Source: Pedobacter sp. D749 | Lineage (GTDB): Bacteria; Bacteroidota; Bacteroidia; Sphingobacteriales; Sphingobacteriaceae | DNA: 64,000 bases | Direction of reading: 5' to 3' | NCBI RefSeq assembly: GCF_019317285.1 | Contig: NZ_CP079218.1 | Span: forward strand, 5,146,001 to 5,210,000 | In this document: one piece after another, positions 52,766 to 62,772 of the stretch | How the letters are laid out: every line of letters begins with the position of its first letter | Position numbering within the stretch: the first letter of the stretch is position 1 | Translations under genes and position numbers: made by a program | The notes under the pieces: model-generated | Database searches by the model: none | Seen by the model: the letters and a program-made list of their open reading frames with translations, nothing else | Told to the model about the DNA's origin: nothing

Positions 52766-52821
52766 TTAGGTTATCGAAGAAGTTAAATCTGTGTTTATCC
52801 ATGTACATCTGGGGTAAAAAC

Positions 52822-53805
52822 TTAACCAGCAGTAGGCAAATTTGGCTTTTCGAAGAAACTCATTGGCTCATCAGGATTTTTAATGATCTCGAATACCACA
52901 TAACCCCAGGGTTTCCAGAAATTTTCAAGTACCTGAGCATATACTTTGTTTTGCCAGACATCAAAAAGCGGCTTGGTCATATTGCCACGTAAAGGCATTG
53001 CTTCAATATAAGTGATGCCTTCAACAGGCATAAAAGTATATTCAGGTAAACGGTTAAAAAGATAGGCTGAATAATAAAAGCGGGCGCTCAGCTCTTCAAA
53101 CTGCTCGGCAGTTAAAGCTTTGCCTTTTATCTCATTGATGAGATCCTGGTGATAGCGTTTATTGGTGCCGTTGTCCTGTAAACAGGCAATGATGCCAAAA
53201 TCTTTCATTTTTAACGAGAAGGTTAGAGTGTTAATCTCATCACGGAAACTGAATGGCGTTTCTCCGTTTTCGAGTTTTACTACCGTGATAGACCATGGTG
53301 AAAAATCTTCAAACTCCAGGCTGGTATAGAGGTTCTGCATCATGAAATTCAGATTGGCAAATTTCATCATCAAAGATTGCGACATGTTTAAGCCATCAGC
53401 AGTCATTTCTTTCCGTAAAGCAGAATGCATTTCGATATACACAAAGCCATATAAAAACTTTCCGATCCAGTTGAAAAGATCCAGTTCAGGCAATGCAGAA
53501 ACGGCATCGTAACCTATTGCAAATGCAGCTTCGATTTTATCTTCCAAAGGATTTAAAAACTGCTCGTTTATCTCAGTATTTACCGGGATAACCAGCGTAT
53601 TGTACGAACGGATACTCTCATCCAAAAACTGGATCTGCTCTTCGCCACTTAAAGCTGCCTGTTCAAGCAACCATTTGGGAAGCAAAGGCACCTGGATTAC
53701 AGGAGAATTAAAAGTTTTTCCGCTTAAAAAGCAGGTTTTATATAAAAAATCGAAGTTTTGGAAAGGATTGTATAAGCCAGTGTTCATTACTGCAATATTA
53801 GCCAT
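52822..53805 (-). CDS. Conserved hypothetical protein
   Basis: A protein of about 327 residues (start at 53805 preferred; 53826 is also possible). No signal peptide or membrane segment stands out. It contains aromatic-rich stretches (LYNPFQNFDFLYKTCF, WSITVVKLENGE, FWKPWGYVVFEI) and appears globular. I do not recognise the family; no neighbour suggests its job. Confidence 0.65.
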   Translation of the reverse strand: MANIAVMNTGLYNPFQNFDFLYKTCFLSGKTFNSPVIQVPLLPKWLLEQAALSGEEQIQFLDESIRSYNTLVIPVNTEINEQFLNPLEDKIEAAFAIGYDAVSALPELDLFNWIGKFLYGFVYIEMHSALRKEMTADGLNMSQSLMMKFANLNFMMQNLYTSLEFEDFSPWSITVVKLENGETPFSFRDEINTLTFSLKMKDFGIIACLQDNGTNKRYHQDLINEIKGKALTAEQFEELSARFYYSAYLFNRLPEYTFMPVEGITYIEAMPLRGNMTKPLFDVWQNKVYAQVLENFWKPWGYVVFEIIKNPDEPMSFFEKPNLPTAG

Positions 53806-53894
53806 TATATTCTTAGGGCTAAGCAATGATGTTTTATTTTAACGCAGGGATTACAACCACCTTACCCTATTTACGCGAATGGCATCGCAATGTC

Positions 53895-53990
53895 CAATTT
53901 CTTCCTCTCCTGCAGGAGAGGGATGTTACTGCAGTAAGTGAAACCTCTTCCATCTACAGCGTGAGGTGTTAACTCCCCTCCTTTTCAAGG
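53895..53990. repeat. Two GC-rich hairpins in intergenic region
   Basis: The first is built on cctctcctgcaggagagg (near 53904-53921) and the second on cccctccttttcaaggagggg (near 53967-53987), just below the lipoprotein stop at 54012. The second type resembles common Bacteroidota intergenic repeats and could end transcription of the minus-strand gene. Confidence 0.55.
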
Positions 53991-54011
53991 AGGGGTCGGG
54001 GGGTGGTTAAG

Positions 54012-55148
54012 CTAATAGTTGTTGTAATAATAACTGATATCGTCAACCAGTTGCGTATAAATCGGTTTGGTAAATTCTAAAAATAAGGCACTTGGTGGAG
54101 GTGGTAATGTTTCTTTTCTTCTGGTAATAGCCAATTGTTGTTTACTCAAGGCCCTGTCATCCCCTTTATAACTGGCCCAGCTATCACGCCAAACATAAGT
54201 TCCGGGGAATTTCTGTTGGCGAACCAATTTTTTTGTTTTCCAATCAGTAATGCTCATATCCAGTAATCCTGACGACGAAATATTCTTTTCGAAAATACTT
54301 AAGTTTGCTTTTACTGTGCCATAAACCGGTTTTTTATCATGTGTTTCGCCGATTACCACACTGTCGCGTTTTAACTTTTCTACCCTTTCTTTTACATAGG
54401 TCTGGCCTACCATAAAATCGTCAAAGTTTAAACTCAATACCTGATCGGGAACAATTTTTTGCTCGGTAGCCTGTGCTTCGCCGTAAAAAATCACAAACTT
54501 ATTCCTGGAGTAACTTCCAATAAACTGATCAATCTGTTGCTGAAAATAATCGGCACTTAACTTATACGTTCCACTGTTTACAATAATCGGCTGCACCACT
54601 ACCCTTGCCACTGCTGCCCAGTAGGCATCTTCCATTTTAGATTTTACATCTTTATAGTTTGGCTGGAGATTTTGCGTTTTTTCAAATTCGTAATAGGCTT
54701 TTTTAGCTGCCTGGCGATTATTTTCCCTCAAATAACTTAAACCAGAGTTATATCTGGCTGCTGCAGCATTATATTTACTATCCGCAAGCTCATTGATGTA
54801 TTTTGTCGGACCTGGAACAACCGTTAAACAGGCCGGACAACTATTGATATCATCAGCCAATTGATTGATTTTTTGATAATCGTACATCACCGATTCCCAT
54901 CTGAAAAGGTCGTTAGATGCTTTTGCCTCTTCAATTTTTCTTAAATGATCCTTTAGTGCTAAATCGTAAGCTGTTTTTAACACTTGCATGGCTTCGCTGT
55001 TTTTCGGTGAGTTCTGTAGCCTGCTTACCGATTTTTCAACCGAAGCATCATAATCACCTTTTTGTAAGGCATTTTTTCCGGTGGTACATCCTCCAATAAT
55101 TATTAAGGATAAATAAATAAAATACCGTAATCTTGAATTGTTTTTCAT
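54012..55148 (-). CDS. Lipoprotein with TPR-like region
   Basis: A 378-residue lipoprotein (lipobox IIGGC, Cys21). The N-terminal half is helical with TPR-like units (ALQKGDYDASVEKSVSRLQ, YNSGLSYLRENNRQAAKKAY). A beta-rich C-terminal domain follows (FVIFYGEAQATEQ, FPGTYVWRDSWASYKGDD). Function unknown; the outer-membrane periplasmic face is the likely location. Confidence 0.75.
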   Translation of the reverse strand: MKNNSRLRYFIYLSLIIIGGCTTGKNALQKGDYDASVEKSVSRLQNSPKNSEAMQVLKTAYDLALKDHLRKIEEAKASNDLFRWESVMYDYQKINQLADDINSCPACLTVVPGPTKYINELADSKYNAAAARYNSGLSYLRENNRQAAKKAYYEFEKTQNLQPNYKDVKSKMEDAYWAAVARVVVQPIIVNSGTYKLSADYFQQQIDQFIGSYSRNKFVIFYGEAQATEQKIVPDQVLSLNFDDFMVGQTYVKERVEKLKRDSVVIGETHDKKPVYGTVKANLSIFEKNISSSGLLDMSITDWKTKKLVRQQKFPGTYVWRDSWASYKGDDRALSKQQLAITRRKETLPPPPSALFLEFTKPIYTQLVDDISYYYNNY

Positions 55149-55227
55149 GGCAGTGGTAGTTGCGTTAATAAAACAAAGATAATTTGTAAAGCGATAATTA
55201 CCTTATTTATTTAGAAGACGATTGACA

Positions 55228-56259
55228 ATGAAGATTAGTTGCAGGCAATTTGAATTAGAATTAAAACATCCTTTTTCGATTTCGAAATTTACCCGTACCA
55301 GTACACCCTTAATGTTGTTAAAGATAGCGCATGAAGGTGTGGTTGGTTATGGTGAGGCTTCTATGGTGCCATATATGGGCGAGAGCTACGAAAGTGCAGC
55401 AGCTTTTCTGCAGCTTGTAGATTGGAACAAAATCCAATATCCATTCGATTTCAAAGAAATTATTAGCTATTTGGACAGCCTTGTTCCAGGTCAGCCTGCC
55501 ATTAAAGCGGCGATAGATATTGCGCTTAACGATATTAAAGGGAAATTGTTAAATAAACCCTGTTATGAAATGTACGGCGCAGATCCTGCTAACATGCCGG
55601 TAACTTCTTATACCATTGGCATTGATACGCCTGAAGTAATCCGCGAAAAACTGAAAGATGCCGAAGCTTTTAAAGTGATTAAAGTTAAACTGGGGAGAGA
55701 TAACGATCAGGAAATTATCGAAACCATTAGGAGCATGACCAATGTACCCTTATATGTAGATGCGAACCAGGGCTGGACAGATAAGATAAAAGCGATTGAT
55801 TTAATTTATTGGCTGCATAACCAGGGTGTGGTATTGATTGAGCAACCTATGGATAAAAACAACCTGGACGGAAATGCCTGGTTAACAGCGCGTAGCCCTA
55901 TTCCATTACTGGCCGATGAAGCGGTACAGCGTTTAGCCGACATGAACAAACTGAAAGGGGCTTATCATGGCATTAACGTAAAACTGATGAAGAGCTGCGG
56001 CATGTATGAAGGCCATCAGATTATTTTGAAAGCCCGTTCTTTTGGAATGAAAGTGCTGATCGGTTGTATGAGCGAAACAAGTTGCGCTACTTTGGCTGCT
56101 GCCGCTTTGGCTCCCTTATGCAACTGGGCCGATTTAGATGGGCCATGGCTGACCAAAAATAACCCATTTACTGATCCAGCTTTCGAAGACGGGAAGTATA
56201 TCTTAAAAAATCTGCCAGGTTTAGGCTTAGCAGGTATTACTTCTGATCTTTTTCTTTAA
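55228..56259 (+). CDS. Dipeptide (L-Ala-D/L-Glu) epimerase, enolase superfamily
   Basis: A protein of about 343 residues starting at 55228 (MKISCRQFELELKHPF). The enolase-superfamily residues are visible: KVKLGRD with two Lys, DANQGW, IEQPMDK, ADEAV and the final Lys in GINVKLMKSCG. It epimerises dipeptides, probably recycled peptidoglycan L-Ala-D-Glu. It ends 23 nt into a convergent small gene. Confidence 0.92.
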   Translation: MKISCRQFELELKHPFSISKFTRTSTPLMLLKIAHEGVVGYGEASMVPYMGESYESAAAFLQLVDWNKIQYPFDFKEIISYLDSLVPGQPAIKAAIDIALNDIKGKLLNKPCYEMYGADPANMPVTSYTIGIDTPEVIREKLKDAEAFKVIKVKLGRDNDQEIIETIRSMTNVPLYVDANQGWTDKIKAIDLIYWLHNQGVVLIEQPMDKNNLDGNAWLTARSPIPLLADEAVQRLADMNKLKGAYHGINVKLMKSCGMYEGHQIILKARSFGMKVLIGCMSETSCATLAAAALAPLCNWADLDGPWLTKNNPFTDPAFEDGKYILKNLPGLGLAGITSDLFL

Positions 56260-56494
56260 AGCTTTTTCTGATGTCTTTAGTAAGTTGATACTTAAAGTAA
56301 AACAAACAAGCCGTTGTGCCTACCAAAAAACCAGCAGGAAGATACTTAGCATTGTTATAACACCACACCAATCCGAAAATAGAAAGGATAATGGCTAGGT
56401 TATAGAAGATATTTAAAGCAAATTTTTTACCCACAATGAGGAAATTTATCTTGTAATAGAATGAACTAATTAATGACCAACTTGCAATAACCAA
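56237..56494 (-). CDS. Small membrane protein, DUF6358-like
   Basis: An 85-residue protein with two hydrophobic helices and a basic/acidic tail (LTKDIRKSFKEKDQK). The end overlaps the convergent epimerase by 23 nt. The start is uncertain: a GTG at 56434 (VGKKFALNIFYN) may be the true one. Sequence resembles DUF6358 proteins of Sphingobacteriales as I recall them. Confidence 0.55.
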   Translation of the reverse strand: MVIASWSLISSFYYKINFLIVGKKFALNIFYNLAIILSIFGLVWCYNNAKYLPAGFLVGTTACLFYFKYQLTKDIRKSFKEKDQK

Positions 56495-56561
56495 TTATCA
56501 AACCCTTGTGTCGGAAAGGAATACTTACGATTCATTTCAGCGGTTACAGTTTGATAATTGG
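56491..56561. repeat. 13-bp inverted repeat
   Basis: ccaattatcaaac (56491-56503) and gtttgataattgg (56549-56561) are exact complements, separated by 45 nt. Further flanking complementarity (aataaccaat/attggttatt) lengthens the stem. It lies between two minus-strand genes; no open frame of note falls inside. Confidence 0.6.
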
Positions 56562-56587
56562 AATTTGTTTATTGGTTATTATGAACC

Positions 56588-56905
56588 TTAGTAAACCGGC
56601 ATGCTCGGATCAAAAGCTTCTTGCCAAGCTAAAATACCGCCTTTTAAGTTATAAAGATTATCAAATCCGTATTGTTGCTCCAACTGCATTACCGCTGCTG
56701 CGCTTCTTTTTCCGCTACGGCATTGAATAATTACCGGCTTATCTTTCGCAACCTTATCAGCCTCAATTAAAATTCCACCTAAGGGGATATTCTCGCCTTC
56801 AAGATTGGAAACCTCGTATTCGAATGTTTCACGAACATCAATTAATTGAAAATCTTCTTTGTTATCGATTTTCTCTTTTAGTTCTTGTACCGATATTTCT
56901 TTCAT
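56588..56905 (-). CDS. Rhodanese-like domain protein
   Basis: A 105-residue single rhodanese domain with the active-site loop CRSGKRS (about 64-70) and DVRETFEYEVSN near 24-35. Sulfur transferase or redox role in the cytoplasm. Confidence 0.9.
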   Translation of the reverse strand: MKEISVQELKEKIDNKEDFQLIDVRETFEYEVSNLEGENIPLGGILIEADKVAKDKPVIIQCRSGKRSAAAVMQLEQQYGFDNLYNLKGGILAWQEAFDPSMPVY

Positions 56906-57032
56906 TTTATAAAATGTATTTATGCAAATATAGGAAAATCAACTTTATGGTCGCCATCAAAAAAATGCCATAAATTTTGTGTTAAACTGTAACAACTTTA
57001 ACCCTTAGGCGTTTAATTATAAACAGTTACAA

Positions 57033-58157
57033 ATGGACAAACTGAACCGTTTCTTTTGGTTCTGCTCTGGCGCTCATATCCCGACACTGGAAAAGTATCC
57101 TTCAGAACAAAATAAATATACTGGCATTGGTGCCACCATCTTTTTTACAGGCTTATTTGCTGCCCTTTCTGGAGGTTATGCCATGTATTTTGTATTTAAA
57201 GGCGACGATCTGGCTGTGGTTTTCGCTATTGTTTTCGGCTTTTTATGGGGAGCAGCCATCTTTAATATGGACCGCTATATTGTATCGAGCATTAATAAAA
57301 GTGCCAGCACCAATAAACAGTTATTACAGGCCACACCGCGTATTCTATTGGCCATTATGATCGGTATGGTTATTTCGAGACCCATAGAGCTTAAAATTTT
57401 CGATAAAGAAATTAAAGAACGCCTAAAGGTGAGTTACCTGAATGGTCAACGTGCTAAAATCGACACCTTGAACAAAGCCTTCGAAAAAAAATATCAGGTA
57501 GAGTTTGGCAGGTTAAATCAGCAGAAAGCCACCCGGGATTCACTTGAGAAAGGAATTAAAGCGGATAGACAAAAGCTTAATTTCGAGATTTTCGGAAATA
57601 AAACCACCGAAACATCAGGTGTAATGGGCTATGGGCCATACGCCAAACGCAAGGAAGCGGAGATTGCACAACGCACGGCAGAATTAGATTCGCTGAAAGC
57701 CAACATCAATAAATCGGAAGGTTTTGTAGATAAACGCAAAGAATTTGATGGACTGTTTGCTGAAAAGCTATACACCAAAAAACAGTTAGACAGTTTATCG
57801 GATATTGCTGGTTTTGCTGATCGCAACTGGGCATTGGGGCAACTTAAATTCAACGTAGATGGCACCCGGGATAACAATACGGCAATTGCGGTTACTTTTA
57901 TCGGGCTGCTGTTTATCTTTTTTGAATGTTTGCCTGTATTTGTAAAACTGATGAGTGCCCGCGGACCATATGATTATGCAATAGCGGATGGAGACGAAGT
58001 ATCCATTTATCATTCGAAAAAGGACAAGGATTTTCATTTTGAGGTGGCCGATAATATTCATGGAACGAGGGTTGATTCTGAATCGTCAAAGAAGAAAGAA
58101 ATATTAAAAGGAAAAGCATACCGCGACCTCGAAAAATACGATTGGAACGGAGAATAG
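57033..58157 (+). CDS. DUF4407 membrane protein
   Basis: A 374-residue protein with the DUF4407 opening (FFWFCSGAHIPTLEKYPSEQ), two or three N-terminal TM helices (about 30-115) and a long coiled-coil periplasmic region (about 130-260). A final helix near 283-300 is followed by a charged tail. Function unknown, though the family is common in Bacteroidota. Confidence 0.88.
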   Translation: MDKLNRFFWFCSGAHIPTLEKYPSEQNKYTGIGATIFFTGLFAALSGGYAMYFVFKGDDLAVVFAIVFGFLWGAAIFNMDRYIVSSINKSASTNKQLLQATPRILLAIMIGMVISRPIELKIFDKEIKERLKVSYLNGQRAKIDTLNKAFEKKYQVEFGRLNQQKATRDSLEKGIKADRQKLNFEIFGNKTTETSGVMGYGPYAKRKEAEIAQRTAELDSLKANINKSEGFVDKRKEFDGLFAEKLYTKKQLDSLSDIAGFADRNWALGQLKFNVDGTRDNNTAIAVTFIGLLFIFFECLPVFVKLMSARGPYDYAIADGDEVSIYHSKKDKDFHFEVADNIHGTRVDSESSKKKEILKGKAYRDLEKYDWNGE

Positions 58158-58355
58158 TATGGAAGATGGCTAATGGAAGAGGTAGCAAATGGTTCATAGT
58201 TAGATGGATCATAGATCATGTCCAAAAGTGATACACTATAAACCATTAGGCTATTAACGATGAGCAACCAGACCATTAACCAATAAACTATCAACCACAA
58301 AACCTCAGGATTATCAACCAAAAACCCTAAATTCACCCTTTTTACAACTTATTAT

Positions 58356-59663
58356 ATGAAGAAAATATTCCTCCTTACCCTTGTCGGGATGGCAAGTTTG
58401 CAGCTTAAAGCGCAAAACATTGATAAAATCATCACACGTGAGTACACCGATCACCTGATTAAAACTTTAAGTGCAGATGATATGCAAGGGCGTGAAACCT
58501 TTACTCCTGGGATTGATAAAGCCGCTACTTTTATTGAATCAGAATTTAAGAAAATCGGTCTGCAGCCCTTAACAGGTGAAAAAACATTCCGACAAACTTT
58601 TAACAAATACCAGGTTGCTAACCAAAGTACCAGTGTTAAAATAGACGGACAGGAAATTGCACTAGAAAATATAATGGTTACCGGTGTTACCACAGAAAGT
58701 GTTACGCTTGATAAATCCAACACCACTGTTGTTAAATTAGATCCTGAAAAGCCTTTTGTAGCGCAGTTCAGAACCATGCTGAACACTGATAAAAACCAGA
58801 TCGTTTTAGTTGATAATAAATTTGCCGATCTTTTTAACCGTTATAAAGATCATTTCAGCAAACCAACTACTGTTGATGAAAAAGATGTAAATGCAACCAA
58901 CGGTGCTGTACAGGTTTTTGTTTTAGGTAAAGATGCGGCAACGGATTTTTCGGCCACTATTAAAAGCAAAGTAACCAAAATGCCATTGTTTAATGTAGCA
59001 GGCGTAATTCCAGGTAAATCAAAAGCGAAAGAAATTGTAATTTTCTCGGGTCATTATGATCACCTGGGTTTCTTAAAACCGGTAGATGGCGATAGTATTG
59101 CCAATGGAGCTGATGATGATGCCTCGGGTACAACGGCCATGATTGCCCTGGCCAAATATTATAAAGCACAAAAAAATAACGAACGTACCTTGATCTTTGT
59201 TGCTTTTACTGCTGAAGAAATTGGTGGTTTTGGCGCAAGATATTTCTCAGAAAAACTAAATCCTGATGATGTTGTAGCCATGTTCAATATCGAAATGATC
59301 GGCAAAGATTCTAAGTTTGGAAAAAACACCGCATTTATTACCGGTTACGAAAGATCTGATTTTGGGAAGATTTTACAGAAAAACTTAGCAGGAACTGAAT
59401 TTACTTTCCATCCGGATCCCTATCCGGATCAAAACTTATTTTATAGAAGCGATAATGCAACTTTAGCTGCTTTAGGCGTACCGGCACATACCATCAGTAC
59501 GGATAAAATTGATATTGATAAATTGTACCACAGCGTAAAGGACGAATACAGCTCTTTAGATGTAGAGAATATCCTTTCTACTATTAAAGCAATTGCTAAG
59601 AGTGCAACCAGCATTGTAAACGGAACAGATACACCAACCAGGATACCGAAGTTGAAGCAATAA
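58356..59663 (+). CDS. Secreted M28-family aminopeptidase
   Basis: A 435-residue peptidase with a signal peptide (about 1-19). The zinc residues are present: SGHYDHLG, NGADDDASGT, TAEEIGGFG, and a later His in LYHSVKDEY. A protease-associated-like insert lies at about 80-210. Likely releases amino acids from peptides outside the cytoplasm. Confidence 0.93.
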   Translation: MKKIFLLTLVGMASLQLKAQNIDKIITREYTDHLIKTLSADDMQGRETFTPGIDKAATFIESEFKKIGLQPLTGEKTFRQTFNKYQVANQSTSVKIDGQEIALENIMVTGVTTESVTLDKSNTTVVKLDPEKPFVAQFRTMLNTDKNQIVLVDNKFADLFNRYKDHFSKPTTVDEKDVNATNGAVQVFVLGKDAATDFSATIKSKVTKMPLFNVAGVIPGKSKAKEIVIFSGHYDHLGFLKPVDGDSIANGADDDASGTTAMIALAKYYKAQKNNERTLIFVAFTAEEIGGFGARYFSEKLNPDDVVAMFNIEMIGKDSKFGKNTAFITGYERSDFGKILQKNLAGTEFTFHPDPYPDQNLFYRSDNATLAALGVPAHTISTDKIDIDKLYHSVKDEYSSLDVENILSTIKAIAKSATSIVNGTDTPTRIPKLKQ

Positions 59664-59681
59664 CCGAGGTTTAATACAGAT

Positions 59682-59762
59682 CGTCATTTCGACCGAAGTG
59701 GAGAAATCTTTTACGCCAGTTAAAAGATCTCTCCATTTCGCTGCGCTTCAGTCGAGATGACG
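59682..59762. repeat. Long hairpin copy of dispersed intergenic repeat
   Basis: cgtcatttcgaccgaagtgg followed by agaaatctttt pairs with aaaagatctctccatttcgc then tgcgcttcagtcgagatgacg across a 9-nt loop, giving a long stem. It is a full copy of the dispersed element seen in fragments near 12481, 45197 and 52720. Confidence 0.7.
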
Positions 59763-59769
59763 AAACAAA

Positions 59770-59798
59770 AATGGCCAGTGATTTTTTCACTGGCCATT
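59770..59798 (-). terminator. Intrinsic terminator of carB
   Basis: Perfect 12-bp stem (aatggccagtga, 59770-59781, and tcactggccatt, 59787-59798) with a 5-nt loop. On the minus strand it is followed by TTTTTG, so it terminates the carB transcript 28 bp below the stop. It may also stop plus-strand reading from the M28 gene. Confidence 0.8.
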
Positions 59799-59825
59799 GC
59801 TATTTTATAAACCTTTGTAAGCAGA

Positions 59826-62663
59826 TTACTTACTCAAATACATTGATTTGTCTTTGTAAAGCTTGCGGAAGTAAGGATCTTCTAAATCTTTGATGAAACG
59901 GATCGCTTCACCTGTAGATTTCATTTCAGGACCTAATTCTTTCGCTACCTCCGGGAATTTCTCGTAAGAGAAAACCGGTTCTTTAATGGCATAACCTTTA
60001 AGTTTACGAACGATAGTAAAATCTTTCAGCTTTGCTACGCCTAACATAATTTTAGCCGCGATATTAATATATGGAACATCGTAAGCTTTTGCGATGAAAG
60101 GAACCGTACGCGATGCCCTTGGGTTCGCCTCAATTACATATACTTTCTCATCCTTAATGGCGAACTGAATGTTAAGTAAACCTCGTACATCTAATGCTTT
60201 GGCAATTTTGATCGAGTATTCTTCCATTGCTTTAGTTACCGTTTCTGATAAGCTGAATGTAGGTAATACGGCGAACGAATCTCCTGAGTGGATACCTGCA
60301 GGCTCGATGTGCTCCATCATACCCACAATGTGTACATCATCACCATCAGAAATTGAATCGGATTCTGCTTCTTCTGCCCTATCTAAAAAGTGATCAATCA
60401 ATACGCGGTTGCCCGGTAAATCGCCCAATAACTTCACCACTGCTTTTTCAAGGTCTTCATCGTTAATTACGATGCTCATACCCTGGCCACCTAATACATA
60501 ACTCGGACGGACCAATACCGGATAACCTACCTCATTTGCGACAACAATTGCCTCTTCGGCATTTTCTGCAACACCATATTTTGGATAAGGAATGTTTAAT
60601 TCTTTCAAAAGATCAGAGAAACGGCCGCGGTCTTCGGCAATATCCATGTTTTCGAAAGATGTTCCGATAATTTTGATACCTTTTTCAGTTAATTTTTCTG
60701 CCATTTTCAGCGCGGTCTGACCACCTAGCTGAACAATTACACCTTCAGGTTTTTCCAGCTCGATAATTTCGCGAACGTGTTCCCAGAAAACAGGCTCGAA
60801 GTATAATTTATCGGCCATGTTAAAGTCGGTAGAAACCGTTTCAGGATTACAGTTAATCATGATGGCTTCAAAACCCGATTCTTTTGCAGCCAATAAACCA
60901 TGTACACATGAATAATCGAATTCGATACCCTGACCAATACGGTTAGGGCCTGAACCCAAAACAATTACTTTTTTCCTGTCAGAAGGTTTTGATTCATTCT
61001 CTTCTTCGAAAGTAGAATAGTAATATGGTGTTTTGGCCGGAAACTCAGCAGCGCAGGTATCAACCATTTTATACACCCTGTTTATACCTAAAGCTTTACG
61101 GCGATCGTAAACCTCATCTTCGGTAACATTGCCTAACAACCAGGCAATCTGGATATCAGAGAATCCTTTTTGTTTAAGTGTTACAAAGAAATCCTGAGGG
61201 ATATTGTTTAGCGAATATCTTTTTAATTCAGTTTCAAGCAATACAAGATCCTGAATCTGGTTTAAGAACCATTTATCAATTTTAGTTACCTTACGGATGG
61301 ATTCCAAAGGTACACCCATTGTCATGGCGTCTTTTATTAAGAATAAACGGTTCCATGAAGCGTGCTCCAAACCGTCCATAATCTCTTCAATATTGCGTAC
61401 CTGTTTGCCATCTGCACCTAAACCAGCGCGGTTGATCTCTAAACTCTGACAAGCTTTTTGTAATGCCTCAATAAAGGTACGGCCAATTGCCATTACCTCG
61501 CCTACTGATTTCATCTGCAAGCCAAGCTCTTTGTTAGCGCCTTTAAATTTATCGAAGTTCCAGCGCGGTACTTTAACAATTACGTAATCTAAAGTAGGTT
61601 CGAAATATGCTGAAGTCGTTTTGGTAATTTGATTTTCAATTTCATCCAGGTTGTAACCGATAGCCAGTTTAGCTGCAATTTTCGCAATCGGATAACCGGT
61701 TGCCTTACTTGCCAAAGCTGATGAACGCGATACACGTGGGTTAATTTCGATAGCGATAATTTCATCGTTTGCCGGGTTAACCGAGAACTGAACGTTACAG
61801 CCGCCGGCAAAGTTGCCGATTGCACGCATCATTTTGATGGCCTGGTTACGCATATCCTGGTAACAACGATCAGACAAAGTCATTGCCGGAGCAACAGTGA
61901 TTGAATCTCCAGTATGGATACCCATCGGATCGAAGTTTTCGATCGAACAGATAATGATTACGTTATCGTTGCTATCTCTTAACAACTCCAACTCGTATTC
62001 TTTCCAGCCTAAAACAGCTTTCTCTACCAATACTTCGTGTGTTGGCGAAGCTTCTAAACCACGTTTTAAAGCAGCATCGAATTCCTCTTTTTTGTGCACA
62101 AAACCACCACCAGAACCACCTAAAGTGTACGAAGGGCGGATTACCAATGGATAACCGATTTCTTGTGCAGCTTCTTTACCTTCTAAAAATGAGTTGGCAA
62201 TTTTCGATTCAGCAACACCTACGCCGATATCAACCATTAACTGGCGGAAAGCTTCGCGGTTTTCTGTTTTTTCGATTGCTGCAACATCTACACCAACCAC
62301 TTTTACACCGTATTTTTCCCAAACACCACGTTCTTCCGCTTCTTTACAGAGGTTTAGCGCGGTTTGGCCTCCCATTGTAGGAAGTACAGCATCAATTCTA
62401 GGTAAATCTGCAGAGTCGATATGCTCTTGTAAAATAACCTCTATTGAATCAACGCTTAACGGACGCAGGTAAACATGGTCGCCGATAACCTTATCCGTCA
62501 TGATGGTAGCCGGATTGGAGTTGATAATAGAAACGGTAATCCCTTCTTCTTTTAAAGAAAGCGCCGCTTGCGAACCTGAATAATCAAATTCACAGGCTTG
62601 GCCAATAATAATTGGTCCAGATCCGATAATCAGTACTGAGCGTATGGAAGTGTCTTTAGGCAT
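59826..62663 (-). CDS. carB: Carbamoyl-phosphate synthase large subunit lacking the MGS regulatory domain
   Basis: A 945-residue protein with the two ATP-grasp halves (GSGPIIIGQACEFDYSG near 13-29, second copy GSGPNRIGQGIEFDYS near 576-591). E. coli CarB is about 1073 residues; here the sequence stops just after GPEMKSTGEAIRF, where the C-terminal methylglyoxal-synthase-like allosteric domain would begin. The catalytic halves look complete, so it should make carbamoyl phosphate but lack the usual ornithine/UMP control. No carA is in the window. Confidence 0.95.
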   Translation of the reverse strand: MPKDTSIRSVLIIGSGPIIIGQACEFDYSGSQAALSLKEEGITVSIINSNPATIMTDKVIGDHVYLRPLSVDSIEVILQEHIDSADLPRIDAVLPTMGGQTALNLCKEAEERGVWEKYGVKVVGVDVAAIEKTENREAFRQLMVDIGVGVAESKIANSFLEGKEAAQEIGYPLVIRPSYTLGGSGGGFVHKKEEFDAALKRGLEASPTHEVLVEKAVLGWKEYELELLRDSNDNVIIICSIENFDPMGIHTGDSITVAPAMTLSDRCYQDMRNQAIKMMRAIGNFAGGCNVQFSVNPANDEIIAIEINPRVSRSSALASKATGYPIAKIAAKLAIGYNLDEIENQITKTTSAYFEPTLDYVIVKVPRWNFDKFKGANKELGLQMKSVGEVMAIGRTFIEALQKACQSLEINRAGLGADGKQVRNIEEIMDGLEHASWNRLFLIKDAMTMGVPLESIRKVTKIDKWFLNQIQDLVLLETELKRYSLNNIPQDFFVTLKQKGFSDIQIAWLLGNVTEDEVYDRRKALGINRVYKMVDTCAAEFPAKTPYYYSTFEEENESKPSDRKKVIVLGSGPNRIGQGIEFDYSCVHGLLAAKESGFEAIMINCNPETVSTDFNMADKLYFEPVFWEHVREIIELEKPEGVIVQLGGQTALKMAEKLTEKGIKIIGTSFENMDIAEDRGRFSDLLKELNIPYPKYGVAENAEEAIVVANEVGYPVLVRPSYVLGGQGMSIVINDEDLEKAVVKLLGDLPGNRVLIDHFLDRAEEAESDSISDGDDVHIVGMMEHIEPAGIHSGDSFAVLPTFSLSETVTKAMEEYSIKIAKALDVRGLLNIQFAIKDEKVYVIEANPRASRTVPFIAKAYDVPYINIAAKIMLGVAKLKDFTIVRKLKGYAIKEPVFSYEKFPEVAKELGPEMKSTGEAIRFIKDLEDPYFRKLYKDKSMYLSK

Positions 62664-62772
62664 GATAAAGCTTAAACAATAATTAAAATTCTAAAGTGTT
62701 GAACCCGAAGGTGAAGAAGCAAGAAGGTATTATGCTTGTAAGAAGAAAAATCCCAACTGTTCTGTCGGGATG

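Noticed and set aside
57629..58336. Minus-strand frames over the DUF4407 gene and its downstream gap
   Set aside because: Antisense to the coiled coil and simple repetitive intergenic sequence; no family recognised.
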